NCBI GenBank assembly: GCA_003612395.1
Contig: RAYQ01000005.1
Coordinates: forward strand, 124,001 to 188,000
Source of the DNA: Parablautia intestinalis
GTDB taxonomy: Bacteria > Bacillota > Clostridia > Lachnospirales > Lachnospiraceae
DNA: 64,000 bases
Direction: 5' to 3'
Positions 1 to 8,420 of this stretch are shown in pieces. Within the stretch, counting starts at the first letter, position 1, and the number at the start of each line of letters is the position of its first letter. Under the pieces are notes generated by a model, which saw only the letters and a list, made by a program, of their open reading frames with translations, was not told the DNA's origin and ran no database searches. The position numbers were made by a program, and so were the translations under genes.

Positions 1-135
1 AATCTAGCCAGGCAAAAGCAGGTTAAGGCATACCAGCACAATGGTTTCTGGCAGTGTATGGATACCTTAAGAGATCGAGAAAAGCTGGAATCATTATGGG
101 AAAATGGAAATGCACCTTGGAAAGTTTGGAATTAA
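1..135 (+). CDS. rfbF: Glucose-1-phosphate cytidylyltransferase, C-terminal fragment
   Basis: Only the last 44 codons lie in the window; frame 1 is open from base 1 to a TAA at 133-135. The tail reads [11 protein letters not shown], then [12 protein letters not shown], which I recognise as the typical C-terminus of RfbF, the enzyme that makes CDP-glucose from CTP and glucose-1-phosphate. CDP-glucose is the entry point to CDP-dideoxysugars. Its presence means the glycan island continues to the left and already uses CDP-activated sugars, in keeping with the IspD/TarI-like cytidylyltransferase further right. The call rests on the tail alone, since the catalytic N-terminal domain is outside the window. 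Confidence 0.78.
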   Translation, partial: NLARQKQVKAYQHNGFWQCMDTLRDREKLESLWENGNAPWKVWN

Positions 136-509
136 TGCCTTATATTTATATGTAATTCTCATTGTTTTCCATTCTGTTGAAGATAACTTTTTGCTTTCAA
201 ATATCCCTTCTTAAACCCACCGGATATCAGTTATCGATACCATACATATAAGATAATGCTCATTATTATACTACCAAATGGACATGGCAGTTAGATCAGG
301 TGCAGAGCTTACTGAATTCTCAGAGGCCCTGCACTTTCTATTTTTTTATTTCAGGCATTGCTCACGTATAAACCTATTGTTCCACATGATGGGAATTCTA
401 AAAGCAGTTATAGTATAATCAAACTACCAAATAAGGAAAGATTTGGAATTTAGAAAATTTGTACCTAAATCCCAAACTTATGGGCTGCGGACAAGAATGG
501 AGGACTAAA
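136..509. other. Intergenic region between rfbF and recombinase
   Basis: These 374 bases are AT-rich and hold no convincing gene. A hairpin followed by T-rich sequence lies at 300-348. The decamer ACTACCAAAT occurs twice in direct orientation, near 270 and 423. A TATAAT at about 413-418 could be the -10 of the recombinase gene, but no good -35 stands 17 bases upstream. Recombinase crossover sites could lie here; I could not identify any with confidence. Confidence 0.5.
300..348 (+). terminator. Possible terminator after rfbF
   Basis: GTGCAG at 300-305 pairs with CTGCAC at 329-334, with an inner CTGA/TCAG stem, and a T-rich run follows from 335. It stands 165 bases after the rfbF stop, which is far for a simple terminator, so confidence is moderate. 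Confidence 0.4.
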
Positions 510-1112
510 ATGAGCAATGTATATGCGTATGTGCGTGTCAGCACGCTGCATCAAAATGAAGACAGGCAGATGATTGCCATGAGCCAGGTGCAGGTACCGG
601 AGCAAAATATTTATGTGGAAAAGCAGTCTGGAAAAGACTTCAAACGTCCCATGTACCAAAAGCTCCTTAAAAAGCTGAAGCCTAATGATGTGCTTTATAT
701 CAAAAGTATAGACCGGCTGGGCAGAAATTATGAAGAAATATTAGCCCAGTGGCGAATACTCACCAAGCAAAAGGACGTGGATATTGTAGTACTGGATATG
801 CCTCTTTTAGATACCAGAAAAGGAAAGGATCTTCTGGGAACTTTAATTGCAGATCTTGTTTTAAGTCTTCTGAGTTATGTAAGTGAAAACGAACGTTGTG
901 CCATCAGGCAGCGGCAAAAGGAAGGCATTGAAGCCGCCAAGTTAAAGGGTGTTAGATTTGGCAGACCACCTAAAATCTTTCCTGAGAATTTTGGCCAGAT
1001 TTACAGTCTGTGGCTGGAAAAGGAAATAGATGCCCAGGAAGCAGCCAATTTATGTAACTTTTCAAGAACCACCTTTTATCGCAAAATTAAAGCTGTATCA
1101 GACGAGGTATAA
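510..1112 (+). CDS. Serine recombinase (resolvase/invertase family)
   Basis: This 200-residue small serine recombinase catalyses site-specific strand exchange. The catalytic serine is S11 in [16 protein letters not shown] and the ENERxxIRQRQ helix of the resolvase fold follow, then a hinge at GVRFGRPP and a C-terminal helix-turn-helix ending FSRTTFYRKI. I place the start at 510 rather than at an in-frame ATG at 459, because GGAGG at 499-503 sits six bases upstream and the protein then begins MSNVYAYVRVST, as the family does. A paralogue about 65% identical by eye lies at 4481-5119 in the opposite orientation, the two bracketing one glycosyltransferase and two sugar-nucleotide genes. It could be an invertase controlling the island, a resolvase or a mobile-element remnant. 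Confidence 0.88.
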   Translation: MSNVYAYVRVSTLHQNEDRQMIAMSQVQVPEQNIYVEKQSGKDFKRPMYQKLLKKLKPNDVLYIKSIDRLGRNYEEILAQWRILTKQKDVDIVVLDMPLLDTRKGKDLLGTLIADLVLSLLSYVSENERCAIRQRQKEGIEAAKLKGVRFGRPPKIFPENFGQIYSLWLEKEIDAQEAANLCNFSRTTFYRKIKAVSDEV

Positions 1113-1267
1113 TTCATGCAAATCAAACCGATAGATAAAATAAGGGCTGATTATCTTTCATTTTAACTGGCTTTCACTCCTCCTTTTTGCTAAAATACTT
1201 ATATTACACGGCTCTGCTTTGCAGATGCGGGTCAGCTTATTGCAATTAGAAAGAGGGAAAAGACATT

Positions 1268-2440
1268 ATGGAAATTTTATTCTACCGCTATGGAAGTGTA
1301 TGCGAACCGGATATTATTCATGCCTTTCGTCAGACAGGTCTGACGGTTTTAGAGGATACCACTGAAATAACTAACAAATTCATATCAGATGCAGACCGTC
1401 TCCTGTCTGTAGAACAGACAATCAGAAGGAAACACCCTCTTTTTTTATTCAGTATCAATTTTTATCCTGTTATTGCTGATATCTGTCATATATACCGCAC
1501 GCCATATTTGTGCTGGACGGTGGACTGTCCTGTTCCCGAGCTGTTTTCCTCCTCTATCCGCCATGACACGAACCGGATATTTCTGTTTGATCAGGCGCAG
1601 TACCGTACTTTTGCCCCCTATAATCCGGAACATATTTACCATCTCCCCTTAGCTTCCGCCGCAGAGCGTTTTGACCGTGTCGTCCATTCTGTCTCCGGCT
1701 CTGACCAGGCTGCTTTTTCCTGTAATATTTCCTTTGTAGGTTCCCTTTATAATGAAAAAAATCCGCTTCATGCCCTCTCTGGCTTATCTGCCTATTCTAA
1801 GGGTTTCATACAGGGTCTTATAGAATCCTCTTTAAAAGTATATGGTTACAACCCTGTAGAGGAAGCTCTGGCAGACAATATAATAGCTGATATCAAAGAA
1901 AATGACGCTAAATTCTTCTCCCTGAAAAACCCTGTGGCCAATCCCGACCGTTACGTGGCCGCACACAGTTATATTGGCATGGAAATTGCCCAGACAGAGC
2001 GTATCCGCACTTTAAACCAGCTGGCAATGCATTTCCCAGTGGATCTTTTCACTCTCAGCGATACTTCCGAATTAAAAAATGTACGGACCCACACAGGCGT
2101 CCATACATTAACTGAAATGCCCAAAATATTTCATTTAAGTAAAATTAATCTGAATATGACCATCAAACCGATTCAGACCGGTCTGCCCCTGCGCATTTTT
2201 GATATCTTAGGATGCGGCGGGTTTCTCATGACCAATTATCAAAGCGAGCTGTGTGATTATTTTGAAATCGGGGTAGATTTAGAAGCTTATACCTGCATGG
2301 AAGAACTGGTGGAAAAATGTGCATACTACCTTTCCCATGACCGGCAGCGGGCACAGATTGCACAAAAGGGCTATGAGAAGGTATGCTCCCTGCACACCTA
2401 TCCCCACCGCATTCATACAATGATTGCATCTATCATCTAA
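1268..2440 (+). CDS. CgeB/DUF3880-type glycosyltransferase
   Basis: This 390-residue protein has the two-part build of CgeB-like glycosyltransferases: an N-terminal DUF3880-like half (FLFSINFYPVIADICH, then LCWTVDCPVPELF) and a GT4-like C-terminal half with LPLRIFDILGCGGFLMTNYQ followed by an acidic ALYYLSHDRQR-type tail. Such enzymes transfer sugars in the cytoplasm, and homologues often sit beside flagellin genes in Clostridia. It is the only plus-strand biosynthetic gene of the island and is paralogous to the product at 5375-6553, with the same VGSLYxEKxxLxxLxGxSxYxKGxxxGLI segment. Donor and acceptor are unknown. An AAGAGGG-like site precedes the ATG by about ten bases. Being isolated between two recombinases, it could be lost or inverted separately from the rest. 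Confidence 0.82.
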   Translation: MEILFYRYGSVCEPDIIHAFRQTGLTVLEDTTEITNKFISDADRLLSVEQTIRRKHPLFLFSINFYPVIADICHIYRTPYLCWTVDCPVPELFSSSIRHDTNRIFLFDQAQYRTFAPYNPEHIYHLPLASAAERFDRVVHSVSGSDQAAFSCNISFVGSLYNEKNPLHALSGLSAYSKGFIQGLIESSLKVYGYNPVEEALADNIIADIKENDAKFFSLKNPVANPDRYVAAHSYIGMEIAQTERIRTLNQLAMHFPVDLFTLSDTSELKNVRTHTGVHTLTEMPKIFHLSKINLNMTIKPIQTGLPLRIFDILGCGGFLMTNYQSELCDYFEIGVDLEAYTCMEELVEKCAYYLSHDRQRAQIAQKGYEKVCSLHTYPHRIHTMIASII

Positions 2441-2491
2441 GCTTACCTTTTATCTGTGAAAATATGCCTTTTCAATTATCCATATATTCAT

Positions 2492-2615
2492 TTACACGGC
2501 ATCACTCATTTGCATGGCATCACTTATTTGCATGGCGTCACTTATTGCACGGCATCACTTATTTGCACGGCATCACTTATTTGCATGGCGTCACTTATTA
2601 CACGGCATCATTCAT
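2492..2615. repeat. 18-bp imperfect tandem repeat, about 7 copies
   Basis: Units of 17-18 bases with consensus TTGCAYGGCRTCACTTAT run head to tail from 2492 to 2615, and a degenerate partial copy follows. They fill the gap between two convergent genes and run into the last codons of the dehydrogenase gene, whose stop is at 2608-2610. There are no spacers, so this is not a CRISPR. Two units are one base short. Confidence 0.9.
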
Positions 2616-3657
2616 TGCACAGCATAATTTTCCCGTAGTCCCCGCTCTTTGTGTGCATAATCTCAAACCCTTCCATAAAAGTATCAAAGCTCATTCGATG
2701 TGTGATGATTTTTTCCGGCTTTACCTTTCCTTCCTCCAGTCTTTTTAAAACATAGTGCCAATCGTCTGATTCCTCATGCGTAAAGGATGAGTTCCAGGTT
2801 CCGATAAGACGCAGCTGCCTGCGAAGAATTTTCCAGTACAGGTTTTTTTCCAGGGCGGCGTCCGATGCAGGATTACCCACCAGCATCATCTTTCCCTCAG
2901 CGCGAAGGCTCTTTATTCCCTGTTCCAGCACATCATTTTTTCCCACACAGTCAAAAAACACCTCTACACCCAGCCCCTCTGTTTTATCTAGAAGCCAGCC
3001 GGAAAAGTCCTCACAGCGTATATCACAGAAATTCTCCGCCTTTATGCCAATCGTTTGTGCCATCTCTTTTTGAAAATCTTTATTTCCTGCAACGTACAGC
3101 TCCCTGCATCCTCCATCCAGCAAGAACATTGCCATACAAAGGCCAATGGTTCCAAGTCCGCACACAGCAATTCTGTCCGCACCGGAAAGCCGGGCTCTGC
3201 GTATGGCATGGACTGCCACCGCCATGGGCTCTAACATTGCCGCCTGCTCCATGGTAACCAGGTCAGGCAGTTCAATCAGGTTCCACTCCGGTACCTGCAC
3301 ATATTCCGCAAATCCTCCGTTAGTCCTTGAACCTAAATAATTATAACTGTCACACATTTCATATTGTTTCTTTTGGCACTGAGGGCACTTCAAACAGGGG
3401 ATCAGAGGAAACACCCCTACTCTCTTTCCAATAAGAGCGCTGCTCATCCCCTCTCCCACTTCTACTACTTCTCCTGCAAACTCGTGGCCTGGTATCAATG
3501 GATGATGGTATGCCCCGGTCCGGTAAACCCTGGGAATATCGGATCCGCAGATACCGGCCGCTTTCACATGGACCAAAGCAGTACCGGCTTCGGCGCAGGG
3601 CTTTTTCGCTTCCTCGCACACATAATCCCCAATTCCATGCAATACATATGCTTTCAT
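2608..3657 (-). CDS. Zinc-dependent polyol-phosphate dehydrogenase (GatD/TarJ-like)
   Basis: This 349-residue medium-chain dehydrogenase shows the catalytic-zinc motif GICGSD and GHEFAG, a structural-zinc four-cysteine loop (CLKCPQCQKKQYEMC), and the nucleotide-binding CGLGTIGLCMA stretch. It most resembles galactitol-1-phosphate 5-dehydrogenase by eye; TarJ (ribulose-5-phosphate reductase) and arabinitol-phosphate dehydrogenases are of the same superfamily. The neighbouring IspD/TarI-like cytidylyltransferase 31 bases upstream, and the pentose-phosphate epimerase nearby, argue that it reduces ribulose- or xylulose-5-phosphate to a pentitol phosphate. Substrate identity is inference from context. 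Its 3' end is embedded in an 18-bp tandem repeat. Confidence 0.85.
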   Translation of the reverse strand: MKAYVLHGIGDYVCEEAKKPCAEAGTALVHVKAAGICGSDIPRVYRTGAYHHPLIPGHEFAGEVVEVGEGMSSALIGKRVGVFPLIPCLKCPQCQKKQYEMCDSYNYLGSRTNGGFAEYVQVPEWNLIELPDLVTMEQAAMLEPMAVAVHAIRRARLSGADRIAVCGLGTIGLCMAMFLLDGGCRELYVAGNKDFQKEMAQTIGIKAENFCDIRCEDFSGWLLDKTEGLGVEVFFDCVGKNDVLEQGIKSLRAEGKMMLVGNPASDAALEKNLYWKILRRQLRLIGTWNSSFTHEESDDWHYVLKRLEEGKVKPEKIITHRMSFDTFMEGFEIMHTKSGDYGKIMLCNE

Positions 3658-3688
3658 CCTTTTGTTTTCCTCCCTTTATTTTCTGTTT

Positions 3689-4390
3689 TTAAGGCCGGTT
3701 TCCGGTCTGCTTCAAAATCTGCTGTAAACGCAGTAAATCTTCTTTTGTAGTTACCTTAAAGTTTCGTTCTTCGCCTGTTACACAGCCTATATCCATGCCT
3801 GCTAAGATGGCGGGTTCCGTTGAACCGTTGATCTCCAAAATCTTATCTGGCAAAAGTCTTTCATTTGCCTTAAAATAAGGTCCCAGCCGAAATGCTTCCG
3901 GGGCCTGTCCGGCCATCAGCCTGTCTCTTTCCAGGAGGGATTCTATCCTGTCATCCCTTCCATAATAAATGGTATCCTTTACAGGAATTACTGTCAATGC
4001 TCCCTCATGTTCTTTGCAGATTTCCAGACAGTCAGCAATAATTCTCTCAGATACCAGCGGCCTTGCGGCATCATGAATGATTACCACATCTTTTCCACTG
4101 GCATATTGCAATATATCCTGTATACCATTCCATATAGATAGCTGTCTGTTTTTTCCCGGCGCAGAAAATCCCTGCAATTTTAAACAGCCGGCCTTACCTG
4201 CACATTCTTCTATGAAAGCACGCCACATTTCATCTGCTACAATCTGAATCCTGTCAATTTGTTCATGCTGCACAAAGGTTTTAAGGCAATAGGCAATCAC
4301 CGGTTTTCCTTCCACTTCAAGATACTGCTTCGGAACATCGCCTCCGAATCTGCTGCCGGTTCCTCCTGCCAAAATCAATGCAATATTCAT
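3689..4390 (-). CDS. IspD/TarI-like cytidylyltransferase
   Basis: The 233-residue protein carries the nucleotidyltransferase signature ALILAGGTGSRFGGDVPKQ at its N-terminus, the HDAARPLV motif and the C-terminal KVTTKEDL typical of IspD, TarI and related enzymes. It would join CTP to a polyol phosphate to give a CDP-polyol and pyrophosphate. Directly preceding the polyol dehydrogenase in the same direction, it fits the TarI/TarJ (CDP-ribitol) or AbpA/AbpB (CDP-arabinitol) pairing better than the MEP isoprenoid pathway, for which no other gene is here. I chose ATG 4390 because GGAGG at 4396-4400 lies six bases upstream. A strong sigma-A promoter embedded in an inverted repeat precedes it. Confidence 0.85.
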   Translation of the reverse strand: MNIALILAGGTGSRFGGDVPKQYLEVEGKPVIAYCLKTFVQHEQIDRIQIVADEMWRAFIEECAGKAGCLKLQGFSAPGKNRQLSIWNGIQDILQYASGKDVVIIHDAARPLVSERIIADCLEICKEHEGALTVIPVKDTIYYGRDDRIESLLERDRLMAGQAPEAFRLGPYFKANERLLPDKILEINGSTEPAILAGMDIGCVTGEERNFKVTTKEDLLRLQQILKQTGNRP

Positions 4391-4405
4391 TTGTTCCTCC
4401 AAAAA

Positions 4406-4461
4406 AATCTCCACAAACCCTGCTTATTAACAGCTTCATTATAACAAGGTTTGTGGAGATT
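4406..4461. repeat. 14-bp perfect inverted repeat around the -10 box of the ispD-like gene
   Basis: Arms 4406-4419 and 4448-4461 are exact reverse complements separated by 28 bases. On the minus strand the downstream arm runs into seven T residues and then the GGAGG of the next gene, so read-through RNA from the recombinase gene could form a terminator. The promoter's -10 lies in the loop. Confidence 0.85.
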
Positions 4462-4466
4462 GTCAT
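4438..4466 (-). promoter_or_regulatory. Sigma-A promoter of the ispD-like gene
   Basis: On the minus strand ATGACA (4461-4466) and TATAAT (4438-4443) are separated by exactly 17 bases. The spacer contains one arm of the inverted repeat, and the predicted start of transcription falls in the loop. Confidence 0.7.
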
Positions 4467-4480
4467 TTATTTTTATTTGT

Positions 4481-5167
<687 letters not shown>

Positions 5168-5309
5168 TTATTACTTTCCTTTGCTTTTTAATTTGTCCTT
5201 ATCATACCTCCATTTCTTTATCCAACGTACATCAGTACCTATTTTTGCGTATTTTCAAAATTTCATTCTTCCTCTGCCCAAACCTGTATATAACAACGGA
5301 ATATAAAAA

Positions 5310-5345
5310 GGCACGTGGAATTTTCTCCATCGTGCCCCTTTTCTT
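5310..5345. terminator. Bidirectional terminator
   Basis: GGCACG-TGGA pairs with TCCA-T-CGTGCC (5310-5336), with A-rich sequence on one side and CCTTTTCTTTT on the other. It separates the recombinase promoter region from the end of the glycosyltransferase gene at 5375. Confidence 0.75.
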
Positions 5346-5374
5346 TTATTTTTCTTTTATTATTCTGTTTTCCG

Positions 5375-6553
5375 CTATGCCTTTATATCCAGATAACTGA
5401 TTATTTCCTCCGCTCTGTGCACATAGGTATGCCCGGAAGCAACCTTTCGAAACCCGTTTTCCGCAATCTGCTTTCTTTCTCTGTCGTTTTTTAAATAATA
5501 AGCAATTTTGGAAAGAAGGTCAGCTTTGCTGTCATAATATACAAAATCTTCATCCGGTACAAAATAAGAGAAGAAATCCTGCTGGTAATTGGTCAGCAAA
5601 AACCCGCCCGCCCCCATAATTTCAAAGGCACGCAGCGGTATTCCGCTTAAAATGCTCCGCAGAGTAATATTTAAGTTTACCGCTGCCATTTTGTACACAT
5701 AAGGCGCATATAAGTATACATCCACTAAGCCATGATTGGTGCAGCCAGTCATCTTAAGTGTGCTGTCGGGCGTGTACAAATCAAGGCCATACCCTGCTGC
5801 TACTTCCCTCAATATTTCCAGTCTCTCAACCGCCGTAATCTGGCGGTTAATCACATATTGCGCAAACAAATACTCTATGCTTTCCACACTCCCCGGCCTT
5901 ACCTGCATGGGGAGCGATTTTTGCATATCCTCCACAATTTTATCCGGCAGAAGCTCTTGTACAAAATTGTATCCATACACCAGCTTCTGTGCCGCTATCA
6001 ATCCTTCAAGATATCCTCTGGTATAATCGGATATTCCTGTAAGTCTCTGATAAAATTGATGTTTTTCCGTATATAGGGAGCCCACAAATGCCACCTGGTG
6101 CACAGGCTTCCATGCTGTCTTTTTTAAATCTTCAAAGGCATTTAAATTTTTTAAACGCTCTGCATTTGCCGCCATAGGAAGATAATAAACTGTCGTAACA
6201 CCGCCTCTGTGAAATTCTTCATAGACAGCGCTGTCAAAAACAAATATATAATTAGTGGGATAGGCTACCGTGTAATGATACATCCGCACGTGGGGACTGT
6301 CATATACCCAGGCCACATAAGAAATCCCCAAATTTTTACATGCAGCCGATGCAATAGGAAAATAATTGAAGGAAAACAAAAAGTCAGGAGAAAGAGCATT
6401 TATCTGACTCTCTAACTTTTTCACAGCCGCCAAATCCTCCGGCTCCCCATCATCAGAAAAAGGGCACTCTGTCACGCTGTGCCCTAATTTAATGAATGCT
6501 TCCTTCATATCTTCTCTGCCAAAGCAATCCCATGTAAGCATTCCTATCTTCAT
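5375..6553 (-). CDS. CgeB/DUF3880-type glycosyltransferase, second copy
   Basis: A 392-residue paralogue of the product at 1268-2440. It starts MKIGMLTWDCFGREDM, has FLFSFNYFPIASAACKNLGI in the N-terminal half, VGSLYTEKHQFYQRLTGISDYTRG-type sequence in the middle and IPLRAFEIMGAGGFLLTNYQ in the GT4-like C-terminal half. I chose ATG 6553 because GGGAG stands five bases upstream; an in-frame ATG at 6619 lacks a site. It is likely a cytoplasmic sugar transferase modifying a protein or a lipid-linked glycan. It follows the epimerase gene by 95 bases on the same strand and ends at a strong terminator, so it is probably the last gene of the licD-epimerase transcript. Confidence 0.82.
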   Translation of the reverse strand: MKIGMLTWDCFGREDMKEAFIKLGHSVTECPFSDDGEPEDLAAVKKLESQINALSPDFLFSFNYFPIASAACKNLGISYVAWVYDSPHVRMYHYTVAYPTNYIFVFDSAVYEEFHRGGVTTVYYLPMAANAERLKNLNAFEDLKKTAWKPVHQVAFVGSLYTEKHQFYQRLTGISDYTRGYLEGLIAAQKLVYGYNFVQELLPDKIVEDMQKSLPMQVRPGSVESIEYLFAQYVINRQITAVERLEILREVAAGYGLDLYTPDSTLKMTGCTNHGLVDVYLYAPYVYKMAAVNLNITLRSILSGIPLRAFEIMGAGGFLLTNYQQDFFSYFVPDEDFVYYDSKADLLSKIAYYLKNDRERKQIAENGFRKVASGHTYVHRAEEIISYLDIKA

Positions 6554-6648
6554 TTTAACTCCCATCTGTCCCCTATAGCGGGCACACCCCAATACTTTCA
6601 AACTCATATCATCCGCCATAATCCTGAAGCCTGGGCGTGAGTATAAAT

Positions 6649-7314
6649 TTAATCAAATTTAAGCTTTCTGATATCCTGTAAGATATCTCCATAGGGCTTT
6701 TTCTTTCCGAACAGCAATGTTGTTCCAAGGACAAAGCCATCCATTCCTTTAGGCGCAAATTCTATGATTTTTTCTTTGCTGCAGGCACCATCCCAATATA
6801 GCTTAAAGCCCATTTTATCTTTTAACTGCAGCAGCTTCTCAATCTTTTCCCCCACATAAGGCATATACATCTGTCCGGCATTACCGGGATTTACGGTCAT
6901 CACCAGAACCTTTTCCACGATGCGCAGCATTTCAATTACGGTTTCCACACTGGTTCCCGGATTAATGGCAATACCCGGAGTTAAGCCCGCGTTTATTATT
7001 TTCTGCAAAGTAGTGGAGGGGTGATACTCAGCCTCCGGATGGATATATACCGTATCTCCCTTGCGCAGCTTATCCGTGAACAGATGAATATTGTTGTTGG
7101 GATGTTCTATCATCAAATGTACATCCATTGGCTTTGAGGTGGCGGATGCAATGTACGCCATATCATTTAAGGACATGGCAAAATTAGGCACATACCGTCC
7201 GTCCATAATGTCTATATGAAAGGAATCAATTCCTCCTGCGTTTAATTCATGAACTTCCTTTTCCAGATTTCCAAAGTTTACACACATCATAGATGCATTC
7301 AATTCAAAACTCAT
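6649..7314 (-). CDS. Ribulose-phosphate 3-epimerase family protein
   Basis: This 221-residue TIM-barrel protein carries the family blocks HIDIMDGRYVPNFAMS, MDVHLMIEHP and MTVNPGNAGQ. The usual final VDGG motif is WDGACS, so the second catalytic aspartate is kept but its surroundings differ. Family members interconvert ribulose-5-phosphate and xylulose-5-phosphate in the cytosol. Placement between licD and glycosyltransferase genes suggests a dedicated paralogue feeding a pentitol pathway rather than the housekeeping pentose phosphate enzyme. If the dehydrogenase at 2608-3657 uses xylulose-5-phosphate, the product would be arabinitol phosphate; if ribulose-5-phosphate, ribitol phosphate. Confidence 0.85.
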   Translation of the reverse strand: MSFELNASMMCVNFGNLEKEVHELNAGGIDSFHIDIMDGRYVPNFAMSLNDMAYIASATSKPMDVHLMIEHPNNNIHLFTDKLRKGDTVYIHPEAEYHPSTTLQKIINAGLTPGIAINPGTSVETVIEMLRIVEKVLVMTVNPGNAGQMYMPYVGEKIEKLLQLKDKMGFKLYWDGACSKEKIIEFAPKGMDGFVLGTTLLFGKKKPYGDILQDIRKLKFD

Positions 7315-7394
7315 CTTAAATAACCAAGCCTTTCTGCGATCCGCCGCTTTTTTTCAGCCAGTTTCCTTCATCCGCTTTTTTTAACTATTTGCGT

Positions 7395-8420
7395 TCAAAC
7401 TTTCCGTTGCTTTTCAATTTCCGCTACTTTCCTTCGAAGCTCCTCAAGCTGTCTTTTATAGCAGGGGTAATTGTGCATTCCCTCACTGCGCACAGGTATT
7501 TTATAGTCCCCGTAAATAACCTTCAAAACGGCATCATAATTGCCCGGAACCGGGATGTCAAACCCCTCAAAAGGCAGGTATGTTTCCTTCTCAAACCACG
7601 AAGCTTCATAAACTTTTCCAAACTTCAGATAGTCCAGATACATGGCGATCTGATGGCTGTCGCCTGCATTGCCCGCCTGCACGACGACACCGGCGCCTTT
7701 CGCCCAATCCCTTTCGTCACGGGAAAGTCCTTCCGCCACATGCCACAGTTCCTTTAAAAGCTCGCCCCAGTGTTTCCTTTGCAACAGATTTCGATGAATA
7801 ATAATACCATATTGCTCTTTTAATATAGAAAGAACCCTTTCAACCTGCCGCAGTGCTTCTTTGTGATCCGCCTTTTCCCCCTGCTTCGCTTCAATATTTT
7901 TTTCCTCTGATTCCAGCTGCTGCAGCATAAGGGCGCTTGCATAAATGCTTCTCTGTAAATCAGCGGCTTTCTGCTCAGAGGGGATTATATCTAATGGAAA
8001 GATATCAATCCCTACATAAAAAGGACAGCCATGAAACCGATGTAAACGCTCCGGCTCTATGCTGATAGAATCGCTGTTGTTGACATATATCTGATATTGG
8101 GGATACCCCTTCCGGGCATAAGGCGCCCGGGCCACATATCCTTCCGGCAGCTCCCCCGGCAAAAGCTCCACAATCTTTCGGTAATCTTCGCGCATCATCC
8201 AGATATCCACGTCATCATCCCATGGAATAAAGCCCTGATGGCGCACAGCTCCCAGTAAGGTTCCATAAGCCGCATACCACTTAAATCCATGCCTTTGGCA
8301 AATGCCGGCAATCTCATTTAAGACCTCAAGCTCCGCCGCCCACACACTTTTCATCGTAGCGTCTACCAAAAAGCCTTCCCTTTCTTCATCCTGAAAATAG
8401 TCCTTTGGAAATTCCAGCAT
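7395..8420 (-). CDS. LicD-family phosphotransferase 1
   Basis: A 341-residue LicD-family protein: VLNEIAGICQRHGFKWYAAYGTLLGAVRHQGFIPWDDDVDIWM carries the paired acidic motif (WDDDVDI) of this nucleotidyltransferase fold, and IGIDIFPLD follows. LicD enzymes transfer phosphocholine from CDP-choline; relatives including fukutin and FKRP transfer ribitol phosphate from CDP-ribitol. No choline kinase or CTP:phosphocholine cytidylyltransferase is present here, whereas CDP-pentitol genes are. Its ATG overlaps the stop of the preceding licD by one base (TAATG), implying translational coupling. The last of four tandem paralogues, it has the longest mid-region, rich in Glu, Lys and Gln. Confidence 0.88.
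   Translation of the reverse strand: MLEFPKDYFQDEEREGFLVDATMKSVWAAELEVLNEIAGICQRHGFKWYAAYGTLLGAVRHQGFIPWDDDVDIWMMREDYRKIVELLPGELPEGYVARAPYARKGYPQYQIYVNNSDSISIEPERLHRFHGCPFYVGIDIFPLDIIPSEQKAADLQRSIYASALMLQQLESEEKNIEAKQGEKADHKEALRQVERVLSILKEQYGIIIHRNLLQRKHWGELLKELWHVAEGLSRDERDWAKGAGVVVQAGNAGDSHQIAMYLDYLKFGKVYEASWFEKETYLPFEGFDIPVPGNYDAVLKVIYGDYKIPVRSEGMHNYPCYKRQLEELRRKVAEIEKQRKV

Noticed and set aside
2492-2615. Possible CRISPR array
   Set aside because: Units of 18 bases abut directly with no unique spacers and no cas genes nearby, so it is a plain tandem repeat.
2383-2748. Open frames encoding repeated HGITYLHG peptides
   Set aside because: They exist only because the 18-bp repeat lacks stops in those frames; no ribosome-binding site, and they overlap two real genes.
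3689-4390. Housekeeping ispD of the MEP isoprenoid pathway
   Set aside because: No other isoprenoid gene is near, and the polyol dehydrogenase directly downstream points to a TarI/AbpA-like role. Not excluded biochemically.
4406-4461. Proven invertible promoter
   Set aside because: The loop of 28 bases is too short for usual serine-invertase synapsis and no alternative orientation can be seen in one sequence; kept only as a hypothesis.
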